Assembly (NCBI GenBank): GCA_963752745.1 | Contig: CAVWAK010000056.1 | Location: 28,872 to 92,871 of the forward strand | Length of the DNA stretch: 64,000 bases | Direction: 5' to 3' | From: Thiogranum sp963752745 | GTDB taxonomy: Bacteria; Pseudomonadota; Gammaproteobacteria; DSM-19610 | In this document: in pieces, positions 56,296 to 64,000 of the stretch | Numbering within the stretch: the first letter of the stretch is position 1 | How the letters are laid out: each line of letters opens with the position of its first letter | Notes under the pieces: generated by a model | The model's input: the letters and a program-made list of their open reading frames with translations, nothing else | The model's database searches: none | What the model was told of the DNA's origin: nothing | Program-made: the position numbers and the translations under genes

Positions 56296-57077
56296 TGGCG
56301 TCATCCCCTGCTACGGATATGGCGCGGCATACGCTGGACGTCAACGGGCTAAGCATCAGTTATGGCGGCCAGGAAGTGCTCGGGGGCGTCAGTCTTGAGG
56401 TTCGTAAAAACGAGATCTTTGGCATCATCGGCCCTGCCAATGCCGGCAAGACATCCTTCCTCAAGGCCATCAATCGCATGGATATGTTTACCCCCGGGAT
56501 GCATGTTCAAGGTGATATCCATTTCAACGGGCGTGATGTCCGCCGGTTAAAAAATGTCTACGCGCTGCGCTCGAGGATCGGCGTCGTGTTTCCTTTACCC
56601 GTCGGATTGCCGATGACCGTCTACGAAAATGTCGCTCTTTCCCCCCGATTGTCAGGTATCAGCAACAAGTCGGAACTGGACGTCATCGTCGAACGCTGCC
56701 TGCAGCGTGCCGCGCTCTGGGACGAAGTCAAGGATCGCCTGGATTCCCTCGGCAGCCTGCTTTCGGGTGGACAGCAACAGCGCCTGACTATCGCGCGCGC
56801 GCTGTCACAGAACCCGGAATTGCTGATACTGGATGAATTTTCCATCGCTGTTGACCCGGTCACGACCATGCGCATCGAGGATGTACTTAAAGAGCTCAAG
56901 CAGGAAATGACTATCCTGCTGGTCACCAACCTGGTGCAACAGGCACGCCGCCTGGCAGACCGTACCGCCTTCTTCCTCGACGGTAGCTGCGTGGAAGTCA
57001 ACGAAACAGAGGCGCTGTTCACCGGCGATGTAAAAGACCAGCGGACGCGCGATTATGTCGAGGGGCGGTTCGGCTGA
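56289..57077 (+). CDS. pstB: Phosphate ABC transporter ATPase, copy 1
   Basis: A 262-residue ATPase. Walker A is GPANAGKTS (48-56), the signature is canonical (LSGGQ, 158-162) and Walker B is LILDEFSIAVDP. The H-loop His is replaced by Asn214 (VTNL). This is one of two tandem PstB subunits; see the paired description at the next gene. It overlaps pstA by 7 nt and the second pstB by 1 nt. Confidence 0.9.
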   Translation: MVVASSPATDMARHTLDVNGLSISYGGQEVLGGVSLEVRKNEIFGIIGPANAGKTSFLKAINRMDMFTPGMHVQGDIHFNGRDVRRLKNVYALRSRIGVVFPLPVGLPMTVYENVALSPRLSGISNKSELDVIVERCLQRAALWDEVKDRLDSLGSLLSGGQQQRLTIARALSQNPELLILDEFSIAVDPVTTMRIEDVLKELKQEMTILLVTNLVQQARRLADRTAFFLDGSCVEVNETEALFTGDVKDQRTRDYVEGRFG

Positions 57078-57856
57078 TGGACGCGGAAACCAGCAAACTC
57101 GCCATACGCACCCAGAAACTGAATCTCTGGTACGGCACCTTCCAGGCACTGTTCGATGTTGATCTCGATATCAAGGAAGGGATTATCACCTCCCTCATCG
57201 GGCCTTCGGGCTGTGGGAAATCGACCTTCCTCCGCAGCGTCAACCGCATCAACGAACGCCTGGGATATGCCCGCATTGAGGGTTCTATCGAGGTGCTGAA
57301 CAAGAATATCTACGATGCTGATGTCGAACTCATGCAGGTACGCAAACAAATCGGTATGGTTTTCCAGCGCCCCAATCCCCTGCCGATCTCGATCCGTGAC
57401 AACGTACTGTTCGCGCATAAGATCCACTCGAAAGGCGAGCGCCAGTCACGTGCCGATCATGACGATATTGTCGAGAGTGCCTTGCGCCAGGTGTTATTGT
57501 GGGACGTGGTAAAAGACAAGCTGGACCACAAGGCCACCGGGCTGTCACTTGAGGAACAGCAGAAGCTGTGCATCGCTCGCCTGCTGCCGGTGAAGCCCAG
57601 TGTGCTGCTGATGGACGAACCCTGCTCCGCGCTTGACCCCAAGGGCACAGAGGCCGTCGAGGAACTGATCTGGGAGTTGCGTGGCGACTATACGATACTG
57701 ATCGTGACGCATAACATGGCCCAGGCACGTCGCGCCAGCGAAGAATGTATATTCATGCTGATGGGCAAGGTCATCGAACACTCGCTCACGGAGGAATTGT
57801 TTGTTACTCCGAAGCAGCGTGAAACCGCAGACTACATCGAGGGACGTTACGGCTAG
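57077..57856 (+). CDS. pstB: Phosphate ABC transporter ATPase, copy 2
   Basis: A 259-residue ATPase with canonical Walker A GPSGCGKST (42-50), Walker B VLLMDEPCSALDP and H-loop His212 (VTHNM). The signature motif is degenerate: LSLEEQ (156-161) in place of LSGGQ. The two PstB copies therefore complement each other. In a heterodimer, the composite site of copy-2 Walker A/H-loop with copy-1 signature is complete, while the opposite site lacks both. This looks like an asymmetric ABC ATPase. The start overlaps the copy-1 stop by 1 nt. Confidence 0.9.
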   Translation: MDAETSKLAIRTQKLNLWYGTFQALFDVDLDIKEGIITSLIGPSGCGKSTFLRSVNRINERLGYARIEGSIEVLNKNIYDADVELMQVRKQIGMVFQRPNPLPISIRDNVLFAHKIHSKGERQSRADHDDIVESALRQVLLWDVVKDKLDHKATGLSLEEQQKLCIARLLPVKPSVLLMDEPCSALDPKGTEAVEELIWELRGDYTILIVTHNMAQARRASEECIFMLMGKVIEHSLTEELFVTPKQRETADYIEGRYG

Positions 57857-57871
57857 CCCCGCACGATTTTT

Positions 57872-58468
57872 TCAGACCGCCATCCCTTCTTGATGGGACT
57901 CCGGACTTCCTGATTCTCCACGTCGATCCCACCACTGCCGGGAACTTACCGATTCGGAATCCTGCCGCCCTGCTGGCGGCGCCTTTACCACGGTTACCGG
58001 TATCGAACTGCGCAACACCACCTCTGCCGCCACTGAACCCGACGCCAGGCGCGACAGACCCGAGCGACCATGGGTACCCATGACAATAAGCGCAGCATTT
58101 TCACGCACGGAAATTTCTCCAATACGCTGTGCAGGCAACCCGTTCACCAGCAGCGCGCGTGCCGAAGAAAGAGCTTCCGAACCACTGTCATAGCGGCGCA
58201 CATCTTCAATAAATTCATCAAGCATGTCAGCCGCAACATCGTCCATCGGCCGCATGGCACTCCGGTTTCGGTTGTTAACGTACAAGCCCGGCTTGCGGTT
58301 CTGGTCATGTACTACATGCAGCACCAGGATCGGCGCGCCTACACAGCTTGCAAACTGACTGGCAAACAACAACGCGTTCCGGGAGCATGATGAGAAATCG
58401 ACCGGCACCAGAATCGGCCGCTTGTCTGCACCGGATTCCGGAGCCGTACCGTCAACAATTAAATCCAT
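57872..58468 (-). CDS. Universal stress protein, UspA family
   Basis: A 198-residue Usp with a 20-residue N-terminal extension and a 30-residue Ser/Glu/Arg tail. The nucleotide motif is GTHGRSGLSRLASGSVAAEVV, with VPVDFSSCSRNALLF at the start. The start ATG at 58468 has GAGG 8 nt upstream. It is convergent with pstB copy 2 and lies at the edge of the phosphate island; its paralogue is at 48489-48965. Confidence 0.9.
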   Translation of the reverse strand: MDLIVDGTAPESGADKRPILVPVDFSSCSRNALLFASQFASCVGAPILVLHVVHDQNRKPGLYVNNRNRSAMRPMDDVAADMLDEFIEDVRRYDSGSEALSSARALLVNGLPAQRIGEISVRENAALIVMGTHGRSGLSRLASGSVAAEVVLRSSIPVTVVKAPPAGRQDSESVSSRQWWDRRGESGSPESHQEGMAV

Positions 58469-58550
58469 CGCTTGCGCCTCTTTACCTGCTATAGGTGAAC
58501 AATCCTGTACCTTTTCCGGACAACCATCGGGATTGGCACTACTAACAGGT

Positions 58551-58640
58551 TAACAAGCAAATGTTACTGTTTTATTACGCAATAATTTAAATTAAGTATA
58601 TTCTATATATTATTGTTTTATTTATTTTTTATTTGTTTTT
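58551..58640. other. AT-rich stretch between pap and the Usp gene
   Basis: About 90 bp of nearly pure A/T lie between the pap stop (58629) and the Usp start (58468). It contains TATATTCTATATATTATT and a long T-rich run. It may supply promoter elements for the Usp gene on the minus strand. No hairpin is seen. Confidence 0.5.
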
Positions 58641-60212
58641 TCCAAGCGCTTCCTGCAGTCTCTGGCACAGGGTCCTGATCACCTTGATACGCGCATAACG
58701 CTTGTCATTACCCTCTACCAGGGTCCAGGGCGCAACGATGGTACTGGTATGTTGAATAATGTCGTTGACTGCAAGCTCGTAGTCATCCCATTTCTCCCGG
58801 TTTCTCCAGTCTTCTTCAGTGAGTTTCCAGCGTTTGTGCGGCGTCTCTTCACGTGCCTTGAAACGCACGTGTTGCTCTTCCTTACTGATCTGAATCCAGT
58901 ATTTCACCAACACGATACCGTGATCGATGAGCTGGTCTTCGAAGTCATTGATCTCTGCAAAAGCCCGCTTCCACTCGTCTTCGCAGGCGAAACCCTCAAC
59001 ACGCTCGACCAACTCACGTCCGTACCAGCTGCGGTCAAAAATCAGCACGCGCCCGGCGAGTGGAAGCTGCCGCCAGAAGCGCCACAGATAGTGGTGCGCC
59101 GCCTCCTCGTCGGTCGGCGCAGCTATGGGAATCACCTGATAGTTATAGGCTTGCATGGGCGCTGTAATACGGCGTATTGCACCGCCCTTTCCGGCCGCGT
59201 CCGGCCCTTCGAATAGCATGACCGCTGATATCTTGCTTTCCTGTGCCTGGCGACACAGCACGCTGAGCTCAGCCTGGTACTTTTTCAAATCCTTTTGATA
59301 GTCTGATTTCAACATCGACTTCGACATGTCCAGGGTGCCCAGAATTGTCAGTGGCGGCCTGTCAATCGGTAGCTCGTCTGCGGAGGCATTGGGCCCACAC
59401 TTGCTCACAGTAACCGCTTTACTTCCGAGCGCTTCCTGGCGCTGTCTTTCCATGAGTTCCCGTTTCTGCCGCATGTCGTCAAGCTTGGCCGCGAGTGCAT
59501 CACGGATCATGGTACCGACCGTCAGGCTGCGATAGTTCTCGTCCTCGCCTTCGATAACGTTCCATGGCGCCTTGCCCGTACTGGTACGCAAAATGGTACG
59601 TTCGGCCGCTTCTACGAACTGGTCATACATACGCCAGTGCTTCCAGTCACGTTCCTTGACTTGCCAACGCGTTAAAGGATCTTTCTCAAGACTCTTCAGT
59701 CTTTTTTTCTGCGCATCCCGGCTCAGATGCATCCAGAATTTCAAAATGACAGCATTATCCTCAGCCAGCGCATTTTCGAAGTTGATAATCCGGTCAAGGC
59801 GGTCAATAAATTGCGGCAGATCGTCCTTTTTATAGGCGTGCTCACACACCGGCTGCGAATACCAGGAACTGAGAAACAGACCGATCTGCCCCTTCGGCGG
59901 AAGATCCCGCCAGAACCGCCAGAATTCCGGTCGTTCGCTCTCTTCCTGCGATGGCGTGTCATAGGCGCGCGTTACCAACCAGCGCGGATCCATCCACTCG
60001 TTGAGGAGATTGGCTGTTTTTGATTTGCCCGCCCCGTCAACGCCCGCAAACACAATGATCACGGGAAACTCATTGAATTCGCGAAGCTCTCGTTGCAGAT
60101 CCAGTAGCGCCTCGCGCAACAGCGGTTCGCGCTCCCGGTATTCTTTCTTGGGTATTCTTATTCCCAGTTCAGCAGTTTCAAACACGGTGTCTCCGGCAAT
60201 CACAAGCGACAT
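58629..60212 (-). CDS. pap: Two-domain polyphosphate:AMP phosphotransferase (PPK2 class II)
   Basis: The 527-residue protein has two tandem PPK2 domains (about 35-260 and 285-520). The first P-loop is GVDGAGKSKT and the second GPDAAGKGGAI. The second domain carries the lid and Asp/Arg motifs (FDRSWYGRELVER). Such enzymes phosphorylate AMP (or nucleosides) using polyphosphate. It lies opposite the 2-phosphoglycerate kinase gene with a 76-bp divergent gap and pairs well with ppk1 in the same island. Confidence 0.93.
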   Translation of the reverse strand: MSLVIAGDTVFETAELGIRIPKKEYREREPLLREALLDLQRELREFNEFPVIIVFAGVDGAGKSKTANLLNEWMDPRWLVTRAYDTPSQEESERPEFWRFWRDLPPKGQIGLFLSSWYSQPVCEHAYKKDDLPQFIDRLDRIINFENALAEDNAVILKFWMHLSRDAQKKRLKSLEKDPLTRWQVKERDWKHWRMYDQFVEAAERTILRTSTGKAPWNVIEGEDENYRSLTVGTMIRDALAAKLDDMRQKRELMERQRQEALGSKAVTVSKCGPNASADELPIDRPPLTILGTLDMSKSMLKSDYQKDLKKYQAELSVLCRQAQESKISAVMLFEGPDAAGKGGAIRRITAPMQAYNYQVIPIAAPTDEEAAHHYLWRFWRQLPLAGRVLIFDRSWYGRELVERVEGFACEDEWKRAFAEINDFEDQLIDHGIVLVKYWIQISKEEQHVRFKAREETPHKRWKLTEEDWRNREKWDDYELAVNDIIQHTSTIVAPWTLVEGNDKRYARIKVIRTLCQRLQEALGKNK

Positions 60213-60288
60213 TACTACTTTTATAGTATATATATACCTGCCGAGTACATATAATCACGATAAAACTGAATATTGCCGAGGACACCAG

Positions 60289-61486
60289 GTGGCAAAACTG
60301 CTCATTGAAGATCCAGAAGGAGGAACACAGGTTCCATTTCTGCGCGGGATTCTGACCAGGTCACTGCAGAACTCCGGCCTCCCTTTTGAGGACGCCTACC
60401 AGCTGGCAACAACAGTGCGCCAGGAACTCGACGACATTGATTCGATTACACTCGACGAGCTTCGCAGCAAGGTACTATCGCACCTGGAAAAAACCTCACT
60501 GCCAGATGTCGCATCCCGCTACCAGAATCAGGGTACCGCTGATACAAACATCCAGGTAAAACCGTTAGACGACCGGCTAACCCCGTTTTCTGCCGACCAG
60601 CACCGGCATTGTCTGGAAACCATTGGGCTTACCTATAAGGAAGCCATGATGGTCACGGAAGAAATCCGCAAGCACCTGATCGAAAACCGGATGACGACTG
60701 TGAGCTTCGCAGGAGATCAGCCGTCTCACTTACCGCTTTCTGGAAAAAACGGAAAAACTTGGACCCGCCGTGGCCAAACGCTGGTTGGTGTGGATCGATT
60801 TCCTGCGCAGCGGGAGACCGTTGATTCTTCTAATCGGCGGCACATCGGGCTGCGGCAAGAGTACTATCGCCACCGCGCTGGCCAACCAGCTGGATATCGT
60901 ACGTACGCAGTCAACAGACATGCTTCGCGAAGTCATGCGGTCGATGCTCTCCAAACGGCTGCTGCCTATTCTGCATGCCTCCTCGTTCAGCGCCTGGCAA
61001 TCCCTGCCCTCCCGCGAAGGCCGCACCCACGAAGATGACGACGAACAGCTACTGGCCGAAGGTTTTCTGGCCCAGGCGGATTTACTGTCGGTAGCCAGCG
61101 AAGCGGTCATCGAGCGTGCGTTGCGTGAACGCGTTTCACTGATTTTTGAAGGTGTCCACATCCATCCTTCGCTGCTGGACAGGATACCCACGGATACCGA
61201 TGCTGTGATCGCCCCCATCATGCTCGCCGTACTCAAACGCAGCCACCTCAAGGAACGTATTGCCGGCCGTGGCACCAAGGTTCCACAGCGCAGATCCGAA
61301 CGTTACCTGCAGAACTTCCAGGACATCTGGCACCTGCAGTCGTTTCTGCTTTCCGAGGCAGATCGAACAAAGATCCCGATCATAGTAAACACCAAACGTG
61401 ATGTCGTTGTTCGTGAAATCATGCGCACTGTTATAGAAACGCTCTCAAAAGACTTTACCGCGACACCTGAAGAAGTGTTTGGATAG
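60289..61486 (+). pseudogene. ATP-cone/2-phosphoglycerate kinase, one frameshift
   Basis: The start is GTG at 60289 with GAGGAC upstream. The N-terminal part is an ATP-cone-like domain (about 1-95) and continues MTTVSSQEISRLTYRF only if one extra T at about 60706 is removed. The C-terminal part (about 160-398) is a P-loop kinase (GGTSGCGKST) of 2-phosphoglycerate kinase type, which makes 2,3-bisphosphoglycerate in methanogens. The bacterial role is unknown. Its neighbour pap is intact. Confidence 0.75.
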
Positions 61487-61737
61487 GGTTTAAGGTGTAC
61501 TCGTACCCGGCTTCATACTGACATAAATAACACGCTCACATTTCTGTTAGCGCTTAACCAAATAAATACTGCACTGCGATATTGTTTTTGCAACTAAAGT
61601 GAAAACAGTGGCATATATTTCTGCCTATTCCTCCGGAACACTCTATATTCGGCATCCACGCTCGATAGCAGGACCAATTATCATGATTAAGGCATGCGCG
61701 GCATTTGCACCCACTGGTACAGCGGGTGCGGCGGAGC

Positions 61738-62922
61738 TCATTTGTCTGTTTTACGTGCCACGCCTACCTGTAACAGGCTCTTGCCAAACTTCTCGGCAAC
61801 TGCATCGATCGTTTTCAGCACCTGCTGGCTGGAAGCCTTCTGTTCCGGTTCATCGAAAAGATCAGCCTGGGCTGGTTGATCGTCCTCCCAACTACTGATG
61901 CCCACACCAATGAGGCGAACCGGTTTTTTTGGCAAGTTACCATTATTGAAAAGCTGCCATGCCGTTTTCAGAATTTCGCGCTCGTCGTGGGTCGGTGCCG
62001 CCCGCTTATGCTGCCGCGTGTACGTTTCGAACCCCTCGTAACGAATTTTCAGTGTGATCACTGATCCGGACAAACCTTCCCGGCGAGCGGTTCTGGCCAC
62101 CTCTGCTGCCAGGCCAAGCAGCACGTCATGCAGGACCGCATGATCCCGAACGTCGGCCCCGAACGTTGTTTCTTTCGAGATGCTCTTACGCCCCTGTCCC
62201 GGCACAACCTGATTTGAAGCAATACCAAAGGCCTGGTTGTGGAAACCTGCTGCGCCCCTGTTTCCCAGGTGTTGCTCCAGCATTGCGAGCGGGCAAGCTC
62301 GCAGCTGCGCCACGGTCCGGATACCGAGACGGTCAAAAATCTTCTGTGTCTGGCGCCCCAGTCCGCGGAGGTTTGACACCGGCATGGGTGCGAGAAAATC
62401 CAGCACCTGATCCGGAGTTACCACGGTCAAACCGTCCGGCTTGTGGAAATCCGAACCCAGTTTTGCGATCAGCCGGTTCGGACCAATACCCACGGAGGCC
62501 GTCAGGCCTGTTCCGGAAAAAATACGCTGTTTGATCTCGTGGCCAATCGTCTCCGGCAGGCCCATCAGCTTGTCGAGCCCGCTGATATCGAGATAGGCCT
62601 CGTCGATAGAGGCAGCTTCGACAGCGGGCGTAATCGACTCGAGGATTTGAAATACCTGCCTGGAAATCTTGCGGTACTTCTCTATATCCGGGCGCAGGTA
62701 GACCGCGTCCGGGCAACGCCGGTAGGCCTCGGCAATCGGCATGGCAGAGCGGATGCCGAATTCCCGTGCCTCATACGAAGAGGCTGCCACCACGCCACGA
62801 TTGCCGGGCAGCGCCCCGACCACGACGGGACGTCCCTTGTATTCGGGGTGTTCCTGCTGCTCACAGCTTGCGAAAAATGCGTCCAGGTCCATGTGGGCGA
62901 TCCTGCGGTGCTTTTCTTTCAC
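61738..62922 (-). CDS. dinB: DNA polymerase IV
   Basis: DinB is a Y-family translesion polymerase. The start GTG at 62922 gives HRRIAHMDLDAFFASCEQQ; the frame remains open to a TTG at 62988. The Asp and Asp-Glu pair for metal binding (MDLDAFFA and SIDEAYLDIS) are present. The little-finger domain and a C-terminal tail follow. The β-clamp binding end resembles QADLF (QPAQADLFDE). Confidence 0.93.
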   Translation of the reverse strand: MKEKHRRIAHMDLDAFFASCEQQEHPEYKGRPVVVGALPGNRGVVAASSYEAREFGIRSAMPIAEAYRRCPDAVYLRPDIEKYRKISRQVFQILESITPAVEAASIDEAYLDISGLDKLMGLPETIGHEIKQRIFSGTGLTASVGIGPNRLIAKLGSDFHKPDGLTVVTPDQVLDFLAPMPVSNLRGLGRQTQKIFDRLGIRTVAQLRACPLAMLEQHLGNRGAAGFHNQAFGIASNQVVPGQGRKSISKETTFGADVRDHAVLHDVLLGLAAEVARTARREGLSGSVITLKIRYEGFETYTRQHKRAAPTHDEREILKTAWQLFNNGNLPKKPVRLIGVGISSWEDDQPAQADLFDEPEQKASSQQVLKTIDAVAEKFGKSLLQVGVARKTDK

Positions 62923-63039
62923 GCGTGGTATGTTCCCGGGGCAATTAATAAACTGGCTGGACGATACATTGTTGTGATGAGAGACCAAGCGTTGAATGTG
63001 TTGGGCCTGAAATGGACATCGGGCAAATAAAATTACAAG

Positions 63040-64000
63040 CTAAACGATAGGCGGCTCCCCTTGCTCGCCGCTCTCCTGAACTTCTTCGGGTGCATGCTCA
63101 ACCTGGAAGGACTCGACCTGACCTGCCACCTCCTTTATGTCTCCAAATCGAGCGATATGGAACAGGGCCTCGCCTTCGTGTACCAGCGGTATTTCTGAAC
63201 AGCCGATGACGATCCCGCTGGCCGTTGCTATTACTTCAAATTCCTCTCCGCCAAAAGGGTCATCTACTAAACCCAGAATCTCATCACGCTTCACCCGGCT
63301 ACCCAGCCCGCAGACCTTCCGAAACAAACCGCTTGCCGGAGCCCGCACCCAGGCGCTTGAGCGCGCAATAAAAGGCTCGTGCTTGTGCTGGCGACGGGCC
63401 CGGGTTTTCGGCAGCATGCCGAGGCAACGCATAACGCTGATAATCCCTTCTACACCCGCACGAATTGAGACCTCATCAAATCGCAGTGCCTCACCGGCTT
63501 CATACAGCAGCATAGGAATTCCCTGCTCGGCAGCAGCTTCGCGAAGAGAACCATCCCTGGTGTTCGAGTTCAGCAGCACTGGAACACCGAAAGATTCAGC
63601 CAGCCTGGCAGTTTCCGGGTCATCCAGGTTTGCACGGATCTGCGGAAGATTACTGCGATGGATGGCACCGGTATGCAAATCAATTCCGTGGGTACATTTA
63701 TGCACTATCTCGGTCATGAATATATGCGCCAAACGCGCCGCCATTGAACCCTTTTCCGAACCCGGGAAGGATCGGTTCAAATCACGCCTGTCGGGCAGAT
63801 AGCGGGAATGCTGAATGAGCCCGTAGAGGTTAACAATTGGCACAGCGATCAAGGTCCCTCGCAGACGCTTCAACGCTGGCCGCCGCAAAAGGCGACGGAT
63901 AATCTCGGTGCCGTTAAGCTCATCACCGTGTAGAGCGGCACTAACGAACAGTCGCGGCCCGTCTTTTGCCCCACGCACTACATGCACAGGCAGCGTCAAA
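63040..64000 (-). CDS. Succinylglutamate desuccinylase/aspartoacylase family protein (partial)
   Basis: The open frame reaches the right edge, so the N-terminus is outside. Zn ligands of the M14-like fold are in AALHGDELNG and GIDLHTGAIH. A C-terminal beta domain is seen (about 240-290). It belongs to the AstE/AspA family, often next to RimK-like ATP-grasp genes; the substrate is unknown. A stop at 63040 is followed by a 117-nt gap to dinB. Confidence 0.85.
   Translation of the reverse strand, partial: LTLPVHVVRGAKDGPRLFVSAALHGDELNGTEIIRRLLRRPALKRLRGTLIAVPIVNLYGLIQHSRYLPDRRDLNRSFPGSEKGSMAARLAHIFMTEIVHKCTHGIDLHTGAIHRSNLPQIRANLDDPETARLAESFGVPVLLNSNTRDGSLREAAAEQGIPMLLYEAGEALRFDEVSIRAGVEGIISVMRCLGMLPKTRARRQHKHEPFIARSSAWVRAPASGLFRKVCGLGSRVKRDEILGLVDDPFGGEEFEVIATASGIVIGCSEIPLVHEGEALFHIARFGDIKEVAGQVESFQVEHAPEEVQESGEQGEPPIV

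Noticed and set aside
60001..60288. Plus-strand extension of the 2-phosphoglycerate kinase frame to 60001
   Set aside because: It is antisense to pap; the GTG at 60289 has a ribosome site.
61599..61898. Plus-strand frame in the gap before dinB
   Set aside because: It overlaps the dinB C-terminus and has no recognisable features.

Overview
The window reads as a chromosomal segment of a chemolithotrophic, probably sulfur-oxidising gammaproteobacterium. The supporting signs are a Gly/Tyr/Trp-rich exported protein that looks like a sulfur-globule envelope protein, a two-gene 2-oxoacid:ferredoxin oxidoreductase, several exported c-type cytochromes, an Mla-type lipid transport set, an arsenic operon, and many gammaproteobacterial small exported proteins. 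Species level cannot be read from the sequence. No rRNA, tRNA, CRISPR array, insertion sequence or prophage was seen.

0-4 kb (minus strand): an ANTAR-domain regulator of NasT type is followed by a leader with an ANTAR-type hairpin and an intrinsic terminator. Behind it lie a NirB-like FAD/[2Fe-2S] flavoprotein fused to a membrane domain and a membrane-anchored cytochrome c with at least ten haem motifs that runs off the left edge. This is the most unusual locus: it looks like a nitrogen-oxide-responsive, antitermination-controlled electron-transfer module. 4-6.3 kb: glgC and a Cache-like sensor protein, translationally coupled. 6.3-8.7 kb: an arsR-arsI-arsC-acr3 operon with an operator palindrome. 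9.4-14.5 kb: an OmpR-type regulator, a LysM-FecR protein and a CHASE2 histidine kinase. 14.5-20 kb: OmpA-like, cytochrome c lipoprotein, DUF4332, DUF4197, coiled-coil, DUF3465 and DUF2934-like genes.

20-26 kb: a CBS / korA / korB / zinc-ribbon-CBS operon, then two conserved proteins of unknown role. 26-28.8 kb: MscL with a zinc ribbon, a DUF1269-like membrane protein, an exported Hsp20-like protein with a small partner, and the putative sulfur-globule protein. 29-31 kb: hipBA with operator repeats. 31-36 kb: mlaE-mlaF-mlaD, convergent with a FeoB whose GTPase motifs are degenerate. 36-45 kb: c-di-GMP and phosphorelay genes (REC-CheX-like, PAS-GGDEF, PhnD-like binding protein, hybrid kinase with two receivers, CheY-like receiver, Hpt-REC-REC-GGDEF), with a small gene graveyard near 38.1-38.6 kb.

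46-61.5 kb is a phosphate/polyphosphate island: ppk1, UspA, a Na/Pi cotransporter with PhoU-like tail, a CNNM/CorC transporter (minus), pstS, a phoU fused to a phosphatase-like domain, pstC, pstA, two non-identical pstB genes, UspA, a two-domain PPK2 (pap) and an ATP-cone/2-phosphoglycerate kinase. Five of these genes carry frameshifts, about 13 in total and almost all compatible with single-base insertions, while their neighbours and the preceding 46 kb are intact. That is either local sequence error or recent decay. The window ends with dinB and a partial aspartoacylase/AstE-family gene.
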